This document shows, piece after piece, positions 30,330 to 39,523 of a stretch of DNA of 59,691 nt. Position 1 is the first letter of the stretch. Each line of letters starts with the position of its first letter. The DNA lies in the NCBI GenBank assembly GCA_018239845.1, contig JAFEGO010000080.1, forward strand, positions 1-59,691. Reading direction: 5' to 3'. Origin of the DNA: Verrucomicrobiota bacterium. Its GTDB lineage: Bacteria > Verrucomicrobiota > Verrucomicrobiia > Opitutales > Opitutaceae. Position numbers and translations under genes: made by a program. A model generated the notes under the pieces. That model was not told the origin of the DNA. It saw only the letters and a list, made by a program, of their open reading frames with translations, and did no database searches.

Positions 30330-32303
30330 ATGATGACCGGTCCAGTCAGCTCATTCCCACGCAGGTTTGCCGCAGCCGCGGCCCTGCTGGCGGCGCTTTG
30401 CCTGCCTCCGGGACTGCGCGCTGACGATACCCGGACGCCGGATACAGGATTGCTGACGCCCCAGGCGTTGAAACGCATGACCGTCGAGGAGTTGCTGGCG
30501 CAGCCGGTGACCTCGATGTCGCGCCGCCCCGAGGCGTGGAGCGACACGGCGGGCAACCTTTTCCTGATCCGGGGTCAGTCGACGTTTACCACCGGGGCGC
30601 AGACCCTGCCGGACCTGCTGCGGTTGGCACCGGATCTTTTTGTGGCGCAGAAATCGTCGTCGGAGTGGGGCATCAACGCGCGCGGTTTCATGCGCAGCAA
30701 CTCCGCCTCCAACAAGCTGCTGGTGATGATCGACGGGCGCACGGTGTACTCGCCGCTGTTTTCCAACGTGTTTTGGGAATCGACCAGCACCTTCCTCCCG
30801 GACCTCGAGCGCATCGAGGTGATCACCGGGCCGGCGGGCTCGACGTGGGGCTCCAACGCGGTCAACGGCGTCATCAACATCCAGTCCAAGTCCGCGCGCG
30901 AAACCGTGGGCGGGCTCGCGCAGGCGTACGTCGGCACCGACACGGACAGCTTCGCTGTGCGGCAGGGCGTGAACCTCGGGAGCAACGGCGCACTGCGCGT
31001 CTATGTACAAGGGGCCGACCATCAACCCACACTCTCGTCCACCGGGGCCGATGATGATTATGATGCCTGGCACTCGACGCAGTGGGGATTCCGCGGCGAC
31101 TGGGGCAGGACGACGACCGGCGACTTCACGCTGCAGGGCGACATGTTCAACGCCCACTACCGGAAGAACCCCGAGCTGGTGAATGACGCCTTCAACCTGC
31201 TCGCCCGCTGGTCGCGTGACTTCACACCGGACTCGCAGCTGTGGATCCGGGCCTACCACGATTTCTCGCGGACGGAGCTCACGGGCTCGAACCGCGAGAT
31301 CACCCACAGCGGCGATCTCGAGTTTCAGCACCGGCTGAAACTCACGGACGACCAGGAGCTGCTCTGGGGCGCGGACTACCGCCTGCAGGAGGACTCCATC
31401 AGCAATACGGCGGGGTTCACCATCCAGCCGGCGGATGTCTATTTCGGGCTCGTCAGTGTGTTTGCGCAACACGAGCTGAGTCTCGCGCGCGACCAGCTCA
31501 GGCTCACGACGGGACTGCGGCTGGAGGAGAATCACTACAGCGGCTGGGAATACATGCCGAGCGTACGGCTCGCGTGGCCCGGGCCGGAGCGGCTGGTCTG
31601 GCTCGCCGCGTCGCGGGCGGTGCGCATCCCGTCGCGGTTTGATGCCGACTACTATGCGCCGGAGACGCCGCCGTACTCGCTGGTGGCGGGCGGACCGGAT
31701 TTCAAGGCCGAGGTGGTTTACGCCTACGAACTCGGCTGGCGCGCGCAACCGACGAGCAGCATTTCGCTTACGGCCACGGCCTATTACCACGATTACCGCG
31801 ACCTGCGCAGCCTCGAGCCGAGCGGGCCGGCGATTTTGCCCATCACCATCGGCAACGGCGTGGCCGGGCGTAGCCACGGCGTGGAGGCGTTTGCCGACTG
31901 GGATGTGACGTCGTGGTGGCGGCTGCGCGCGGGCGGCTTTGTGATGCACCAGGAGACGTGGCTCACAGCCGGCGGCGGCGACCTCGAGCGGGGGCTCGGC
32001 GAGGTGAGCTTCCCGGGGTACCAGGCCCAGCTGCGCAACACCTTGCGTATTGGGAATAAGGTTACGTTCTGGGCCTCCCTGCGCCACGTGGCGGAAGTGC
32101 CCGTCTATGAAAACGGCCAGTACGGCCGGGTGCCCGCCTACACGGAGCTGGATGCCACGCTCACCTGGGCGGCGCGGGCGAACCTGGATTTCTCGCTGAG
32201 CGGGCGCAACCTGCTGGATGCGGCGCATCCGGAGATCGGGGCCTTTGCGGATCAGCGGCAGGTGCGGCGCAGCGTCGAGGCCGGCGTGCGCTTCAAGTAT
32301 TGA
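30330..32303 (+). CDS. TonB-dependent outer membrane receptor
   Basis: Outer membrane beta-barrel of 657 aa. A signal peptide (RRFAAAAALLAALCLPPGLRA) precedes the plug domain, which contains LPDLLRLAPDLFVAQKSS, GINARGFMRSNSASNKLLVMIDGRTVYS and IEVITGPAGSTWGSNAVNGVINI. The barrel follows to a C-terminal aromatic-rich end (VRRSVEAGVRFKY). Length is typical for small vitamin/siderophore-type receptors. No clear N-terminal transducer (STN) domain is seen. The YfiR gene starts 13 bp later, suggesting co-transcription. Because the next genes are signalling rather than transport genes, this receptor may act as a sensor of an external ligand. Confidence 0.93.
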   Translation: MMTGPVSSFPRRFAAAAALLAALCLPPGLRADDTRTPDTGLLTPQALKRMTVEELLAQPVTSMSRRPEAWSDTAGNLFLIRGQSTFTTGAQTLPDLLRLAPDLFVAQKSSSEWGINARGFMRSNSASNKLLVMIDGRTVYSPLFSNVFWESTSTFLPDLERIEVITGPAGSTWGSNAVNGVINIQSKSARETVGGLAQAYVGTDTDSFAVRQGVNLGSNGALRVYVQGADHQPTLSSTGADDDYDAWHSTQWGFRGDWGRTTTGDFTLQGDMFNAHYRKNPELVNDAFNLLARWSRDFTPDSQLWIRAYHDFSRTELTGSNREITHSGDLEFQHRLKLTDDQELLWGADYRLQEDSISNTAGFTIQPADVYFGLVSVFAQHELSLARDQLRLTTGLRLEENHYSGWEYMPSVRLAWPGPERLVWLAASRAVRIPSRFDADYYAPETPPYSLVAGGPDFKAEVVYAYELGWRAQPTSSISLTATAYYHDYRDLRSLEPSGPAILPITIGNGVAGRSHGVEAFADWDVTSWWRLRAGGFVMHQETWLTAGGGDLERGLGEVSFPGYQAQLRNTLRIGNKVTFWASLRHVAEVPVYENGQYGRVPAYTELDATLTWAARANLDFSLSGRNLLDAAHPEIGAFADQRQVRRSVEAGVRFKY

Positions 32304-32316
32304 GGACTATCCCGCG

Positions 32317-32904
32317 ATGATGAACACCCCGGGCGGATTTCTCGGCAGGGTGGGGGCGGGGCGGTGGCTGGCCTGCCTGCTCCTCGTGCTGGCGGGGCTG
32401 CTGCCCGGACCGGCGGTGGCGCGGCCGCTCTCGCGGGAGTACGACGTGAAGGCGGCGTTCCTCTATAATTTCGCGATGTTCATCGACTGGCCGAAGGAGG
32501 CCTTCGCCGGGCCGGACAGCCCGTTCGTCATCGGGGTGCTCGGCACCGATCCGTTTGGCTCCAGCCTGGAGGAGACGGTGGCGGGCGAGCGGGTGAAGGG
32601 CCGGCCGATCGTGATCAGGCGCTTCAGCGAGGCCGCGGGCGCGCAGGGCTGCCACCTCGTTTTCATCAGCGCCTCCGAGCACCGGCGGGTGAAGGAGCTG
32701 CTGCGCGTGCTGCGCCGCCCGACCCTCGTGACAGTGGCGGACATGCCGGGATTCGTGGAGGCGGGCGGCCTGATCGGCTTTGTCACGGACACCCGCGTGG
32801 GCATCAGGATCAATGCGGCGGCATTGCGCGAATCGAAGGTCCTCATAAGCTCGAAGCTGCTCCGCCTCGCGCAGGTCGCAGGAATGGAGACCTCCCCGCC
32901 ATGA
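32317..32904 (+). CDS. YfiR family (DUF4154) periplasmic protein
   Basis: Exported protein of 195 aa. The hydrophobic N-terminus is a signal peptide ending near VAR. The mature region matches the YfiR/DUF4154 pattern: REYDVKAAFLYNFAMFIDWP, FVIGVLGTDPFG, GRPIVIRRFS, CHLVFISASEHRRV and GGLIGFVTDTRVGIRINAAALR. In Pseudomonas, YfiR is a periplasmic repressor of the CHASE8 diguanylate cyclase YfiN. Here the next gene, overlapping by 4 nt, encodes a CHASE8-like histidine kinase, so translation is coupled. The disulfide cysteines of Pseudomonas YfiR are mostly missing (one Cys in mature part), so redox control would differ. Confidence 0.88.
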   Translation: MMNTPGGFLGRVGAGRWLACLLLVLAGLLPGPAVARPLSREYDVKAAFLYNFAMFIDWPKEAFAGPDSPFVIGVLGTDPFGSSLEETVAGERVKGRPIVIRRFSEAAGAQGCHLVFISASEHRRVKELLRVLRRPTLVTVADMPGFVEAGGLIGFVTDTRVGIRINAAALRESKVLISSKLLRLAQVAGMETSPP

Positions 32905-35900
32905 CTTGGTACGCCAACCTGCCGGTCCAGAAGAAGCTCAGCTACGCCATGCTGCTGACCACGATGGCGGCACTGCTGCTCGCCTGTGGCATTTTTCTCG
33001 CGGTGGAGTACCGCAGCTATCGCAACGACATCCGGCACACCGTGGCTACACTGGCGAAACTGACCGCCGACAACAGCACGGCCGCGGTGGCCTTCGAGGA
33101 CTGGGCCAACGGTACGCAGCTCCTCGATGCCCTGCGCGCGGAGCCGCAGGTGGTGTCGGCCGCGCTTTACGACAACGACGGCCGGCTGTTTGCGAGCTTC
33201 CGGGCCGCGCCGGACGAGGCCCTGCCGGGCAACACCGATGCCAACGCCACCGCGGCCAAGGTGGTGTCCGCGGAGAAGGGCTACGTGCTGGGCGTTCAGC
33301 CCGTGCTTGAGGGCAGCCGCCGGCTCGGCACGCTCTATGTGCGGGCGTCGATGGCGCAGATCTTCGGCCGCATGCAGCAGTACCTCATGGTCGTGCTGAT
33401 CGTGCTGGCCTCCGCCATCGCCTTCGCGGGCATCGTCGCGGGCCAGCTCCGCAATACGCTGGCGCGGCCCATCCTCGAGCTGGCCAACACCGCCAGCGCC
33501 GTCTCGGCCAATCAGGACTACTCGCTGCGGGCGCGCCAGTACGGCCAAGACGAGCTGGGGCGGCTGACCGCGACCTTCAACACCATGCTGGAGAAGAGCC
33601 AGGCGGCGGTCGGCGCTCTGCGCGAGAGTGAGTGGGGCTACCGCGAGCTGGTGCGGGCGCTGCCGACCGCGGTCTTCATGTGCGACGCCCGCGGTTGCAT
33701 CACGATCTACAACACCGCGGCCGAGACACTGTGGGGGCGCAAGCCCGAGCTCGGCCGGGAGTATTGGTGCGGCTCGCACCGGATTTTCAACGCCGACGGC
33801 TCGGTCCTGCCGCTGGACCAGGGCCCCACGGCGGTCGCCCTGCGCGAGGCGCGCGCCGTGCGCGGGCAGGAGATGATCATCGAGCGGCCCGACGGGTCCC
33901 GGCGCTTTGTGCTGTCGCACCCCGAGCCGGTCCGTGACACCGCGGGCAACGTCGTCGGTATCGTCAACATGCTCGTGGACATCACCGAGCAGAAGCAGGC
34001 CAGCGCCGTGCGGCGCCAGCTCGCGGCTATCGTGGAGTCCTCGGGGGATGCGATCATCGCCAAGGACCTCGACGGCATCATCACCGCGTGGAACCTCGGG
34101 GCGGAGCGCCTCTACGGCTACACGGCGGCCGAGGTCATCGGGAAATCCGTCACGATCCTGATCCCACCCGACCGGCTGGCAGAGGAGCCGGCCAACCTGG
34201 ACCGCATCCGGAGCGGGGAGGACATCGAGCTTTACGAGACCGTGCGCCGCCACAAGAACGGCACGCTGATCGATGTCTCCCTGATGGTCTCGCCGATCAA
34301 GGACGGGATGGGCCGGATCGTCGGCGCCTCGAAGATCGCCCGCGACATCACGGTGCGCAAGCGGGCCGAGCAGGCCCTTTCGGCCAGCGAGATGCAGCTG
34401 CGGCTGGTCACGGAAAACGCCCCGGTGCTCCTCGTGCGCACCGATCTCCGGCACCGCTACACCTTCGTGAACCGCGCGTACGCCGAGCGCAACGGCTTCA
34501 CGCCCCAAGCGATGATCGGACTGCCGGTGCCCGACGTCGTGGGGCAGGCGGCCTTCGACACCTTCAGGCCGCACATGGAGGCGGCCCTGGCCGGCGAGCG
34601 CGTGGAGTTCGAGGTCAAGATTCCCTACAAGCACATCGGTCACCGCTGGGTGCATGTGATCTACGTCCCGGAGCGGGATGACGAAGGTCGGGTCGTCGGC
34701 CTGCTGGGCGTGCTCACCGACACGGGCGCGCGCAAGGAGGCGGAGATCGAGCTGAAGCGCGCGCGCGACGAGGCCCTCGCGGCAGCCCGTGCGAAGGATG
34801 ATTTCCTCGCGGCCCTCTCGCACGAGCTGCGCACGCCGCTCAATCCCGTGCTGCTGCTGGCCAGCGATGCGGTGGACGATCCGACGCTGACACCGGCGGT
34901 CCGCGCGAAGTTCGAGCTCATCCGGAAAAATATCAATTTGGAGGCCCGCCTGATCGACGACCTCCTCGACGTCACCCGCATCGCCCGCGGCAAACTGCGC
35001 TTGGAAACGGGGGTTTGCGACCTGCAGGTCATCTTCCGCGACGCGGTCGCCAACGTGCAGTCCGATCTGCGCGAAAAGCGCCAGGAATTGGCGATCGACG
35101 GCGGCGACCGGGAGGCCCTTGTGCTCGGCGACGCCGTGCGCCTGCAGCAGATATTTTGGAATATCCTCAAGAACGCGGTGAAGTTCACGCCCGAGGGCGG
35201 GCGCATCGAGGCGGTGGTCCGCCACGGGCCGCAGCCCGGCAAGGTCACGGTGAAGGTCACCGACTCGGGCATCGGCCTGACGCGCGAGGAGATCGACCGG
35301 ATCTTCCTGGCCTTCGTGCAGGGCGACCACGCGGCGGGCGATGGGGGCTCGCACCGTTTCGGCGGGCTCGGGCTGGGCCTCGCGATCACCAAGACCCTCG
35401 TGGAACTGCACGGCGGCCGCATCGAGGCCACGAGCGAAGGCCGCGGTTGGGGCTCCTCGTTTTTGATCGAGCTGCCCCTGGCGCCCGCGCCGGACGAGAC
35501 GGACGCGGTGCTCGCGAAAACGTTCTCCTCGGCGCCGTTCGCCTCAAACCGGACGCCGGGTCAGACGCGCGCCACGGGCGTCGCGCCGCTCCCGACGACG
35601 CCGCTGCGCATCCTGCTGGTCGAGGACCACGCCGCCACGCGCAACGCCCTGCAACACCTGCTCCGCAACCGGGCCCACCAGGTGGTCGCCGCCGCGACGG
35701 CGGGCGAGGCGCTGCGCCATGCGCGGGCGGGCACCTTCGACCTCGTGGTCTCCGACGTCGGCCTGCCCGACCGCTCGGGCTACGAGCTGATGGGGGAGCT
35801 GCGCGCGTTGCAGCCGCAGGTCATCGGCATCGCGTTGAGCGGCTACGGCATGGAGGAAGACTTCGCCCGCTCCCGCGAGGCGGGCTTCGCCACCCATCTG

Positions 35901-35996
35901 ATCAAACCCATCACCATCGGCATGCTGGAGGAGGCCGTGGCGGCCCTGAACCGGCAGGCCGCGCCGGAGGCTCCGCCGGCGCCTCCGTCCGTTTGA
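32901..35996 (+). CDS. Hybrid sensor histidine kinase with CHASE8-like periplasmic domain, HAMP, three PAS and receiver
   Basis: Inner-membrane kinase of 1031 aa. TM1 is about residues 14-35 and TM2 about 160-182, flanking a periplasmic domain with the CHASE8 pattern (LTADNSTAAVAFEDW, VVSAALYDNDGRLFASF). A HAMP linker (about 183-235) leads to PAS domains at about 240-365, 368-490 and 495-615. The H-box is FLAALSHELRTPLNPVL with His641, then the N-box LQQIFWNILKNAVKF, G-boxes TDSGIGL and GGLGLGLAITK, and a C-terminal receiver (ILLVEDHAATRN, Asp952 in VSDVGLPD). The periplasmic domain is the type YfiR binds in YfiN, hence a direct link with the overlapping upstream gene is likely. Confidence 0.92.
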   Translation: MTWYANLPVQKKLSYAMLLTTMAALLLACGIFLAVEYRSYRNDIRHTVATLAKLTADNSTAAVAFEDWANGTQLLDALRAEPQVVSAALYDNDGRLFASFRAAPDEALPGNTDANATAAKVVSAEKGYVLGVQPVLEGSRRLGTLYVRASMAQIFGRMQQYLMVVLIVLASAIAFAGIVAGQLRNTLARPILELANTASAVSANQDYSLRARQYGQDELGRLTATFNTMLEKSQAAVGALRESEWGYRELVRALPTAVFMCDARGCITIYNTAAETLWGRKPELGREYWCGSHRIFNADGSVLPLDQGPTAVALREARAVRGQEMIIERPDGSRRFVLSHPEPVRDTAGNVVGIVNMLVDITEQKQASAVRRQLAAIVESSGDAIIAKDLDGIITAWNLGAERLYGYTAAEVIGKSVTILIPPDRLAEEPANLDRIRSGEDIELYETVRRHKNGTLIDVSLMVSPIKDGMGRIVGASKIARDITVRKRAEQALSASEMQLRLVTENAPVLLVRTDLRHRYTFVNRAYAERNGFTPQAMIGLPVPDVVGQAAFDTFRPHMEAALAGERVEFEVKIPYKHIGHRWVHVIYVPERDDEGRVVGLLGVLTDTGARKEAEIELKRARDEALAAARAKDDFLAALSHELRTPLNPVLLLASDAVDDPTLTPAVRAKFELIRKNINLEARLIDDLLDVTRIARGKLRLETGVCDLQVIFRDAVANVQSDLREKRQELAIDGGDREALVLGDAVRLQQIFWNILKNAVKFTPEGGRIEAVVRHGPQPGKVTVKVTDSGIGLTREEIDRIFLAFVQGDHAAGDGGSHRFGGLGLGLAITKTLVELHGGRIEATSEGRGWGSSFLIELPLAPAPDETDAVLAKTFSSAPFASNRTPGQTRATGVAPLPTTPLRILLVEDHAATRNALQHLLRNRAHQVVAAATAGEALRHARAGTFDLVVSDVGLPDRSGYELMGELRALQPQVIGIALSGYGMEEDFARSREAGFATHLIKPITIGMLEEAVAALNRQAAPEAPPAPPSV

Positions 35997-36009
35997 CCCA
36001 CTCCGTGCT

Positions 36010-37059
36010 ATGAAGACGCGTCTGAAACTGTTGTTGGTTGGAATCGAAACTTCCCTGCGCCCGCTCATCCTCGCGGCGGCGCAGCAGGCTTTCCCGCAGG
36101 CCGAGACGGTCGAGGCCTCGACGCTGGCGGAAGCCGCCCCGGGGCCGGCCGGCGATGCGCCGGCGTTGCTGGTGCTGACGGAGCCGGGCGAGGCGCTGCT
36201 GGCCGAGGCCACGCAGGCGGTGGACGCCCGGGGCGCGCCACGCTGGGCCGTGGTGGTGCTCGGTCACGGCTCGTCCGAGGTTGCCGAGATCATGCCGCCC
36301 GAGGGCTGGCAACCGGCGACGCTGGCCCGGATGTTTCGCGCGGTCGTGATGCAGCACGAGCTCCTGCGCGAAAACCTCCGCCTGCGCGGCGACCTGAAGG
36401 CCGTGGCGCGCCGGGTCAACCACGAGCTGCGCACGCCGGTCGGCTGCATCCACACGAGTTCGGATCTGCTCGATGAAATGTCCGTCGGCCAGGATGCGAT
36501 GCTGGGAAACATTGCGGAGATTTTCCGCCAGTCGTCCCGCGAAATTTCCCAGATCGTGGACCGCGTCAGTTTCCTCCTGCGGGCTTCGTCGGACCCGGTG
36601 ATGCCGGTGACGACCGACATGGGCGGCGTGGTGGTGCAGGTGTTCCGGCAGTTGCAGGACGAGATCCGCACCGCCGGCGCGGTGGTGCGCCAGCCCGACA
36701 CATGGCCGCAGGTCATGGGCGTGCCCCCGTGGATCCAGGTCATCTGGTGGAATCTGCTGCGCAATGCCCTGCAACACGGCGGTCCCGCCTCGCAGGTGCG
36801 CCTCACCTGGGTGCGCGAGGTGGGGGCGTATCGTTTCGCCGTGGTGGACCAGGGGGCCGGAGTGGACCCCGCGCAGGAAGCCGGGCTCTTCGTGCCCTTC
36901 GACCAGCTCGGTGCGCAGCGGACCGCGGGCCTGGGGCTATCGATCGTGCAGCGCCTCACCGCGCTGCAAGGCGGCGAGTGCCGCTACCGGCGCGAGCCGG
37001 GCACGGGCACGAGCTTCGAGTTCACGCTGCCTGCGGTACACGAGCCGGCGGGCGCATGA
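36010..37059 (+). CDS. Soluble histidine kinase with degenerate receiver-like N-terminus
   Basis: Kinase of 349 aa without membrane segments. Residues 1-110 look like a receiver (KLLLVGIETSLRPLILAAA, APALLVLTEPGEALL, AVVVLGHG) but have no phosphoacceptor Asp at the expected strand end, which reads LTEPGE. Then come a HisKA with His138 in VNHELRTPVG and a HATPase with IWWNLLRNALQHGG, VVDQGAGVDPAQ and GLGLSIVQRL. It starts 13 bp after the hybrid kinase and belongs to the same operon. A pseudo-receiver would allow docking to another kinase without phosphotransfer; this is inference. Confidence 0.88.
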   Translation: MKTRLKLLLVGIETSLRPLILAAAQQAFPQAETVEASTLAEAAPGPAGDAPALLVLTEPGEALLAEATQAVDARGAPRWAVVVLGHGSSEVAEIMPPEGWQPATLARMFRAVVMQHELLRENLRLRGDLKAVARRVNHELRTPVGCIHTSSDLLDEMSVGQDAMLGNIAEIFRQSSREISQIVDRVSFLLRASSDPVMPVTTDMGGVVVQVFRQLQDEIRTAGAVVRQPDTWPQVMGVPPWIQVIWWNLLRNALQHGGPASQVRLTWVREVGAYRFAVVDQGAGVDPAQEAGLFVPFDQLGAQRTAGLGLSIVQRLTALQGGECRYRREPGTGTSFEFTLPAVHEPAGA

Positions 37060-37078
37060 GGGGGGCGTTGGCCGGAAG

Positions 37079-37660
37079 TCACGGAGATGGAGCAAAGGCG
37101 TAGGAGGTGACGACGGCGGCGATGAGGTCGTCGGGGTGCGGCACGTTGCGGCCGATGACGAGGTTCTGGCTGACGCCGCGCTGGCGGTCGGTGAGCATTA
37201 CGACGGTGCGCTTGGGCTGGTGGAGGATCAGCGCGGCGGTGCAGGGCGTTTCGTAGAGCTCCACAGCGGTGGAGCCGGCAAGGAGTTGGTATTTGAGCGA
37301 GAGGAGCGCGATGTCGGCCTTGGAGCGCTGCACGCCGCGAAAGGGGATGCCCCACGTCGAGAACGGGGCCGCGGCGAGGGCGCGTTTGTGCAGCTCGTGG
37401 AGGCTCGGGATGGTTTCGCCGAGAAGGCGGGAGAATTTTTCCAGGAGGACGCGGTTCTCCGGTGTGTTATCCAAAACGGGAGCGCTCAGCGGGACGTCGG
37501 GCGGTTGGGCCTGGGCGGGAGCGACGAGGTGCGCGGGCGTGGCGATCAGCGCCACCTCGGGGCTCTCCATCAACGGGGCGAAGCGCCGGGAAAAATAAAA
37601 GCCGAAGGCGGCCAGGGTGGAGACGAGCAGGGCGACGAAGAAGAGGGCGAGGCGGAACAT
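37079..37660 (-). CDS. Uncharacterised membrane-anchored protein
   Basis: Protein of 193 aa with a single N-terminal helix (MFRLALFFVALLVSTLAAFGFYF), a proline/alanine-rich linker and a globular part ending DDLIAAVVTSYAFAPSP. No domain was recognised. It is convergent with the kinase operon and divergent from the catabolic operon that starts at 37761. Its beta-strand-rich end (TAALILHQPKRTVVMLTDRQRG) suggests a small folded domain exposed outside the cytoplasm. Confidence 0.7.
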   Translation of the reverse strand: MFRLALFFVALLVSTLAAFGFYFSRRFAPLMESPEVALIATPAHLVAPAQAQPPDVPLSAPVLDNTPENRVLLEKFSRLLGETIPSLHELHKRALAAAPFSTWGIPFRGVQRSKADIALLSLKYQLLAGSTAVELYETPCTAALILHQPKRTVVMLTDRQRGVSQNLVIGRNVPHPDDLIAAVVTSYAFAPSP

Positions 37661-37760
37661 GAAGTGGACCGAGGTAAAACACGAAACCGGCGGAAGACAC
37701 GCCTGAAGGCGGTCGCGCGTTGACGGGGCAGGCGGGAAGCTGGCAGCGTGGGCGGACCCC

Positions 37761-38468
37761 ATGTTACCGATCGTTCAGATCTCGCTTGATCTCACGAATC
37801 TCGATGAAGCGCTGGCTACGGCCGCGCTCGCCCGGCGCGCCGGCGTTGACTGGCTCGAGGCCGGGACACCGCTGATTCTGGCGGAGGGCCTGCACGGCGT
37901 ACGGGCCCTGCGGGAGCGTTTCCCGGGTGTGCCGATCGTAGCCGACCTCAAGACGATGGACGGCGGTTATCTCGAAGCGGAGATGATGGCCAAGGCCGGC
38001 GCGACGCACGTCGTCGTGATGGCGCGGGCGCACGAGGAGACGCTGAAATGCGTCGTGAAGGCCGGTCACGACCACGGGGTGAAGGTGATGGGCGACAATC
38101 TCGGCTGCCCCGACATGGTGGCGGGCGCGAAGATGATCGAGGACTTTGGCTGCGACTTTGTGATCCACCACATCGGCTACGACGAGCGGCGCGGGATTGC
38201 GGCGAGCGGACGACGCATGCCGAGCCCGCTTGACCAGTTGCGCGAGGTTGTCGCGGCTGTCCGTGTGCCGGTGCAGGCGGTGGGCGGACTCACGCTGGAG
38301 CAGGCGGTGCGCACGCCGGAGTACGGCGCGCCGCTCGTGGTGATCGGGGCGCCGCTGGCGGTGGACGCCGATGCGTTTCGCACGGCCGACGGTAACCTCG
38401 AAGGTACGCTGCGCATCATCTGCGACCGCGTGCACGGCTACGGCGACGTGAAGGTCGGGCGCGGCTGA
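37761..38468 (+). CDS. Orotidine-phosphate-decarboxylase superfamily enzyme (hexulose-6-phosphate synthase or keto-gulonate-phosphate decarboxylase type)
   Basis: TIM-barrel enzyme of 235 aa in the HUMPS family. The metal and catalytic motif is ADLKTMD with Asp62, Lys64 and Asp67, the numbering seen in characterised family members. Other strands are VQISLDLTNLDEAL, GVDWLEAGTP, THVVVMARAHEETL and VQAVGGLTL. Family members either condense formaldehyde with ribulose-5-phosphate or decarboxylate 3-keto-L-gulonate-6-phosphate. No phosphohexulose isomerase is adjacent, and dehydrogenases follow, which favours a sugar-acid role. It begins a six-gene operon. Confidence 0.85.
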   Translation: MLPIVQISLDLTNLDEALATAALARRAGVDWLEAGTPLILAEGLHGVRALRERFPGVPIVADLKTMDGGYLEAEMMAKAGATHVVVMARAHEETLKCVVKAGHDHGVKVMGDNLGCPDMVAGAKMIEDFGCDFVIHHIGYDERRGIAASGRRMPSPLDQLREVVAAVRVPVQAVGGLTLEQAVRTPEYGAPLVVIGAPLAVDADAFRTADGNLEGTLRIICDRVHGYGDVKVGRG

Positions 38469-38491
38469 GAACACGTATCTAGAATTTACCC

Positions 38492-39520
38492 ATGAAAAGC
38501 CCCGCTGTCGTCAACTTTGCCCCCGAGCCGCACAGCGTCGAGCTGCGCGAATTCACCCGGCCCGAGCCGGGGCCGGACGACGTGATCCTCGCGGTCGAGG
38601 CGGTCGGCGTGTGCGGCAGCGACCTGCACCAGTGGACGAGTTCGCACAGCTGGAAAGTCAATTACCCCGTGGTGCTCGGCCATGAGTTCGGCGGGCAGAT
38701 CGCCGCGGTGGGCCGCGCCGTGACCGGCTGGAGTGAGGGCGACCGCGTGGTCAGCGAGACGGCGGCGGTGATCGATGCTAATAGCCCGCTCTCGCGCGCC
38801 GGCCTCTACAATCTCGAGCCGACGCGCAAGGGCTTTGGCTACGGCGTGGACGGGGCGATGACGCGCTACGTGCGCGTGCCGGCGCGCTGCCTGCACCGTA
38901 TCCCCGCCGGGCTCGCGATGGAGCACGCAGCGCTGACCGAGCCCTGCTGCGTGGCCTACAACGCGGTGATCAACAACGCCCGCATTTCACCCGGCGACCG
39001 CGTGATCGTGCTCGGCCCGGGGCCCATCGGCATCCTCTGCGCGGCGATGGCGCGGCTGGCCGGCGCGCAGGTGGCATTAGTCGGTCTCGAACGCGACCGC
39101 GCGCGGCTCGAAGTGGCGAAGGCCTACGGCTGCGAGGTGATCGTGGGCGATGCGACCGCGTGGGCGAAGCAGCGCGACGGGCTGGGCGTGGACGGCGTCA
39201 TTGATGCAGCGGGCGCCTCGGCGGCGCTGAAAGCCGCGCTCGAACTGGTGCGGCCCGCGGGCTGGATCAGCAAGGTGGGCTGGGGGCCGCAGCCGTTGAA
39301 TTTCTCCCTCGATCCGCTCGTGCAGAAAAACATCACGCTCCAAGGCAGTTTTTCCCACAACTGGCCGGTGTGGGAGCGCGTGCTCGCGCTGCTGGCGTCG
39401 GGTCAGCTCGACGTGCGCCCGATCCTCGGTGGCGTGTGGGCCCTCGAAAGCTGGCACGAGGCGTTTGAAAAGATGCACCGCGGCGACATCGTGAAAGCCG
39501 TGCTCAAGCCGGCACCCTGA
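38492..39520 (+). CDS. Medium-chain zinc alcohol/polyol dehydrogenase without structural zinc site
   Basis: NAD(P)-dependent dehydrogenase of 342 aa. Catalytic zinc ligands are Cys41 in GVCGSDLHQW, and His64-Glu65 in LGHEFGG. The nucleotide motif is LGPGPIGILCAAM. The lobe that normally carries four structural-zinc cysteines reads TAAVIDANSPLSRAGLYNLE with none of them, although the following RKGFGYGVDGA is conserved. Mammalian sorbitol dehydrogenases also lack the structural zinc, so function is likely retained. It lies 23 bp after the HUMPS gene and 3 bp before a cupin gene. Confidence 0.9.
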   Translation: MKSPAVVNFAPEPHSVELREFTRPEPGPDDVILAVEAVGVCGSDLHQWTSSHSWKVNYPVVLGHEFGGQIAAVGRAVTGWSEGDRVVSETAAVIDANSPLSRAGLYNLEPTRKGFGYGVDGAMTRYVRVPARCLHRIPAGLAMEHAALTEPCCVAYNAVINNARISPGDRVIVLGPGPIGILCAAMARLAGAQVALVGLERDRARLEVAKAYGCEVIVGDATAWAKQRDGLGVDGVIDAAGASAALKAALELVRPAGWISKVGWGPQPLNFSLDPLVQKNITLQGSFSHNWPVWERVLALLASGQLDVRPILGGVWALESWHEAFEKMHRGDIVKAVLKPAP

Positions 39521-39523
39521 TTC

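Noticed and set aside
32463..35411. 982-residue open frame opposite to the hybrid kinase
   Set aside because: It has low-complexity Arg/Val/Asp composition and the opposite strand has clear kinase motifs.
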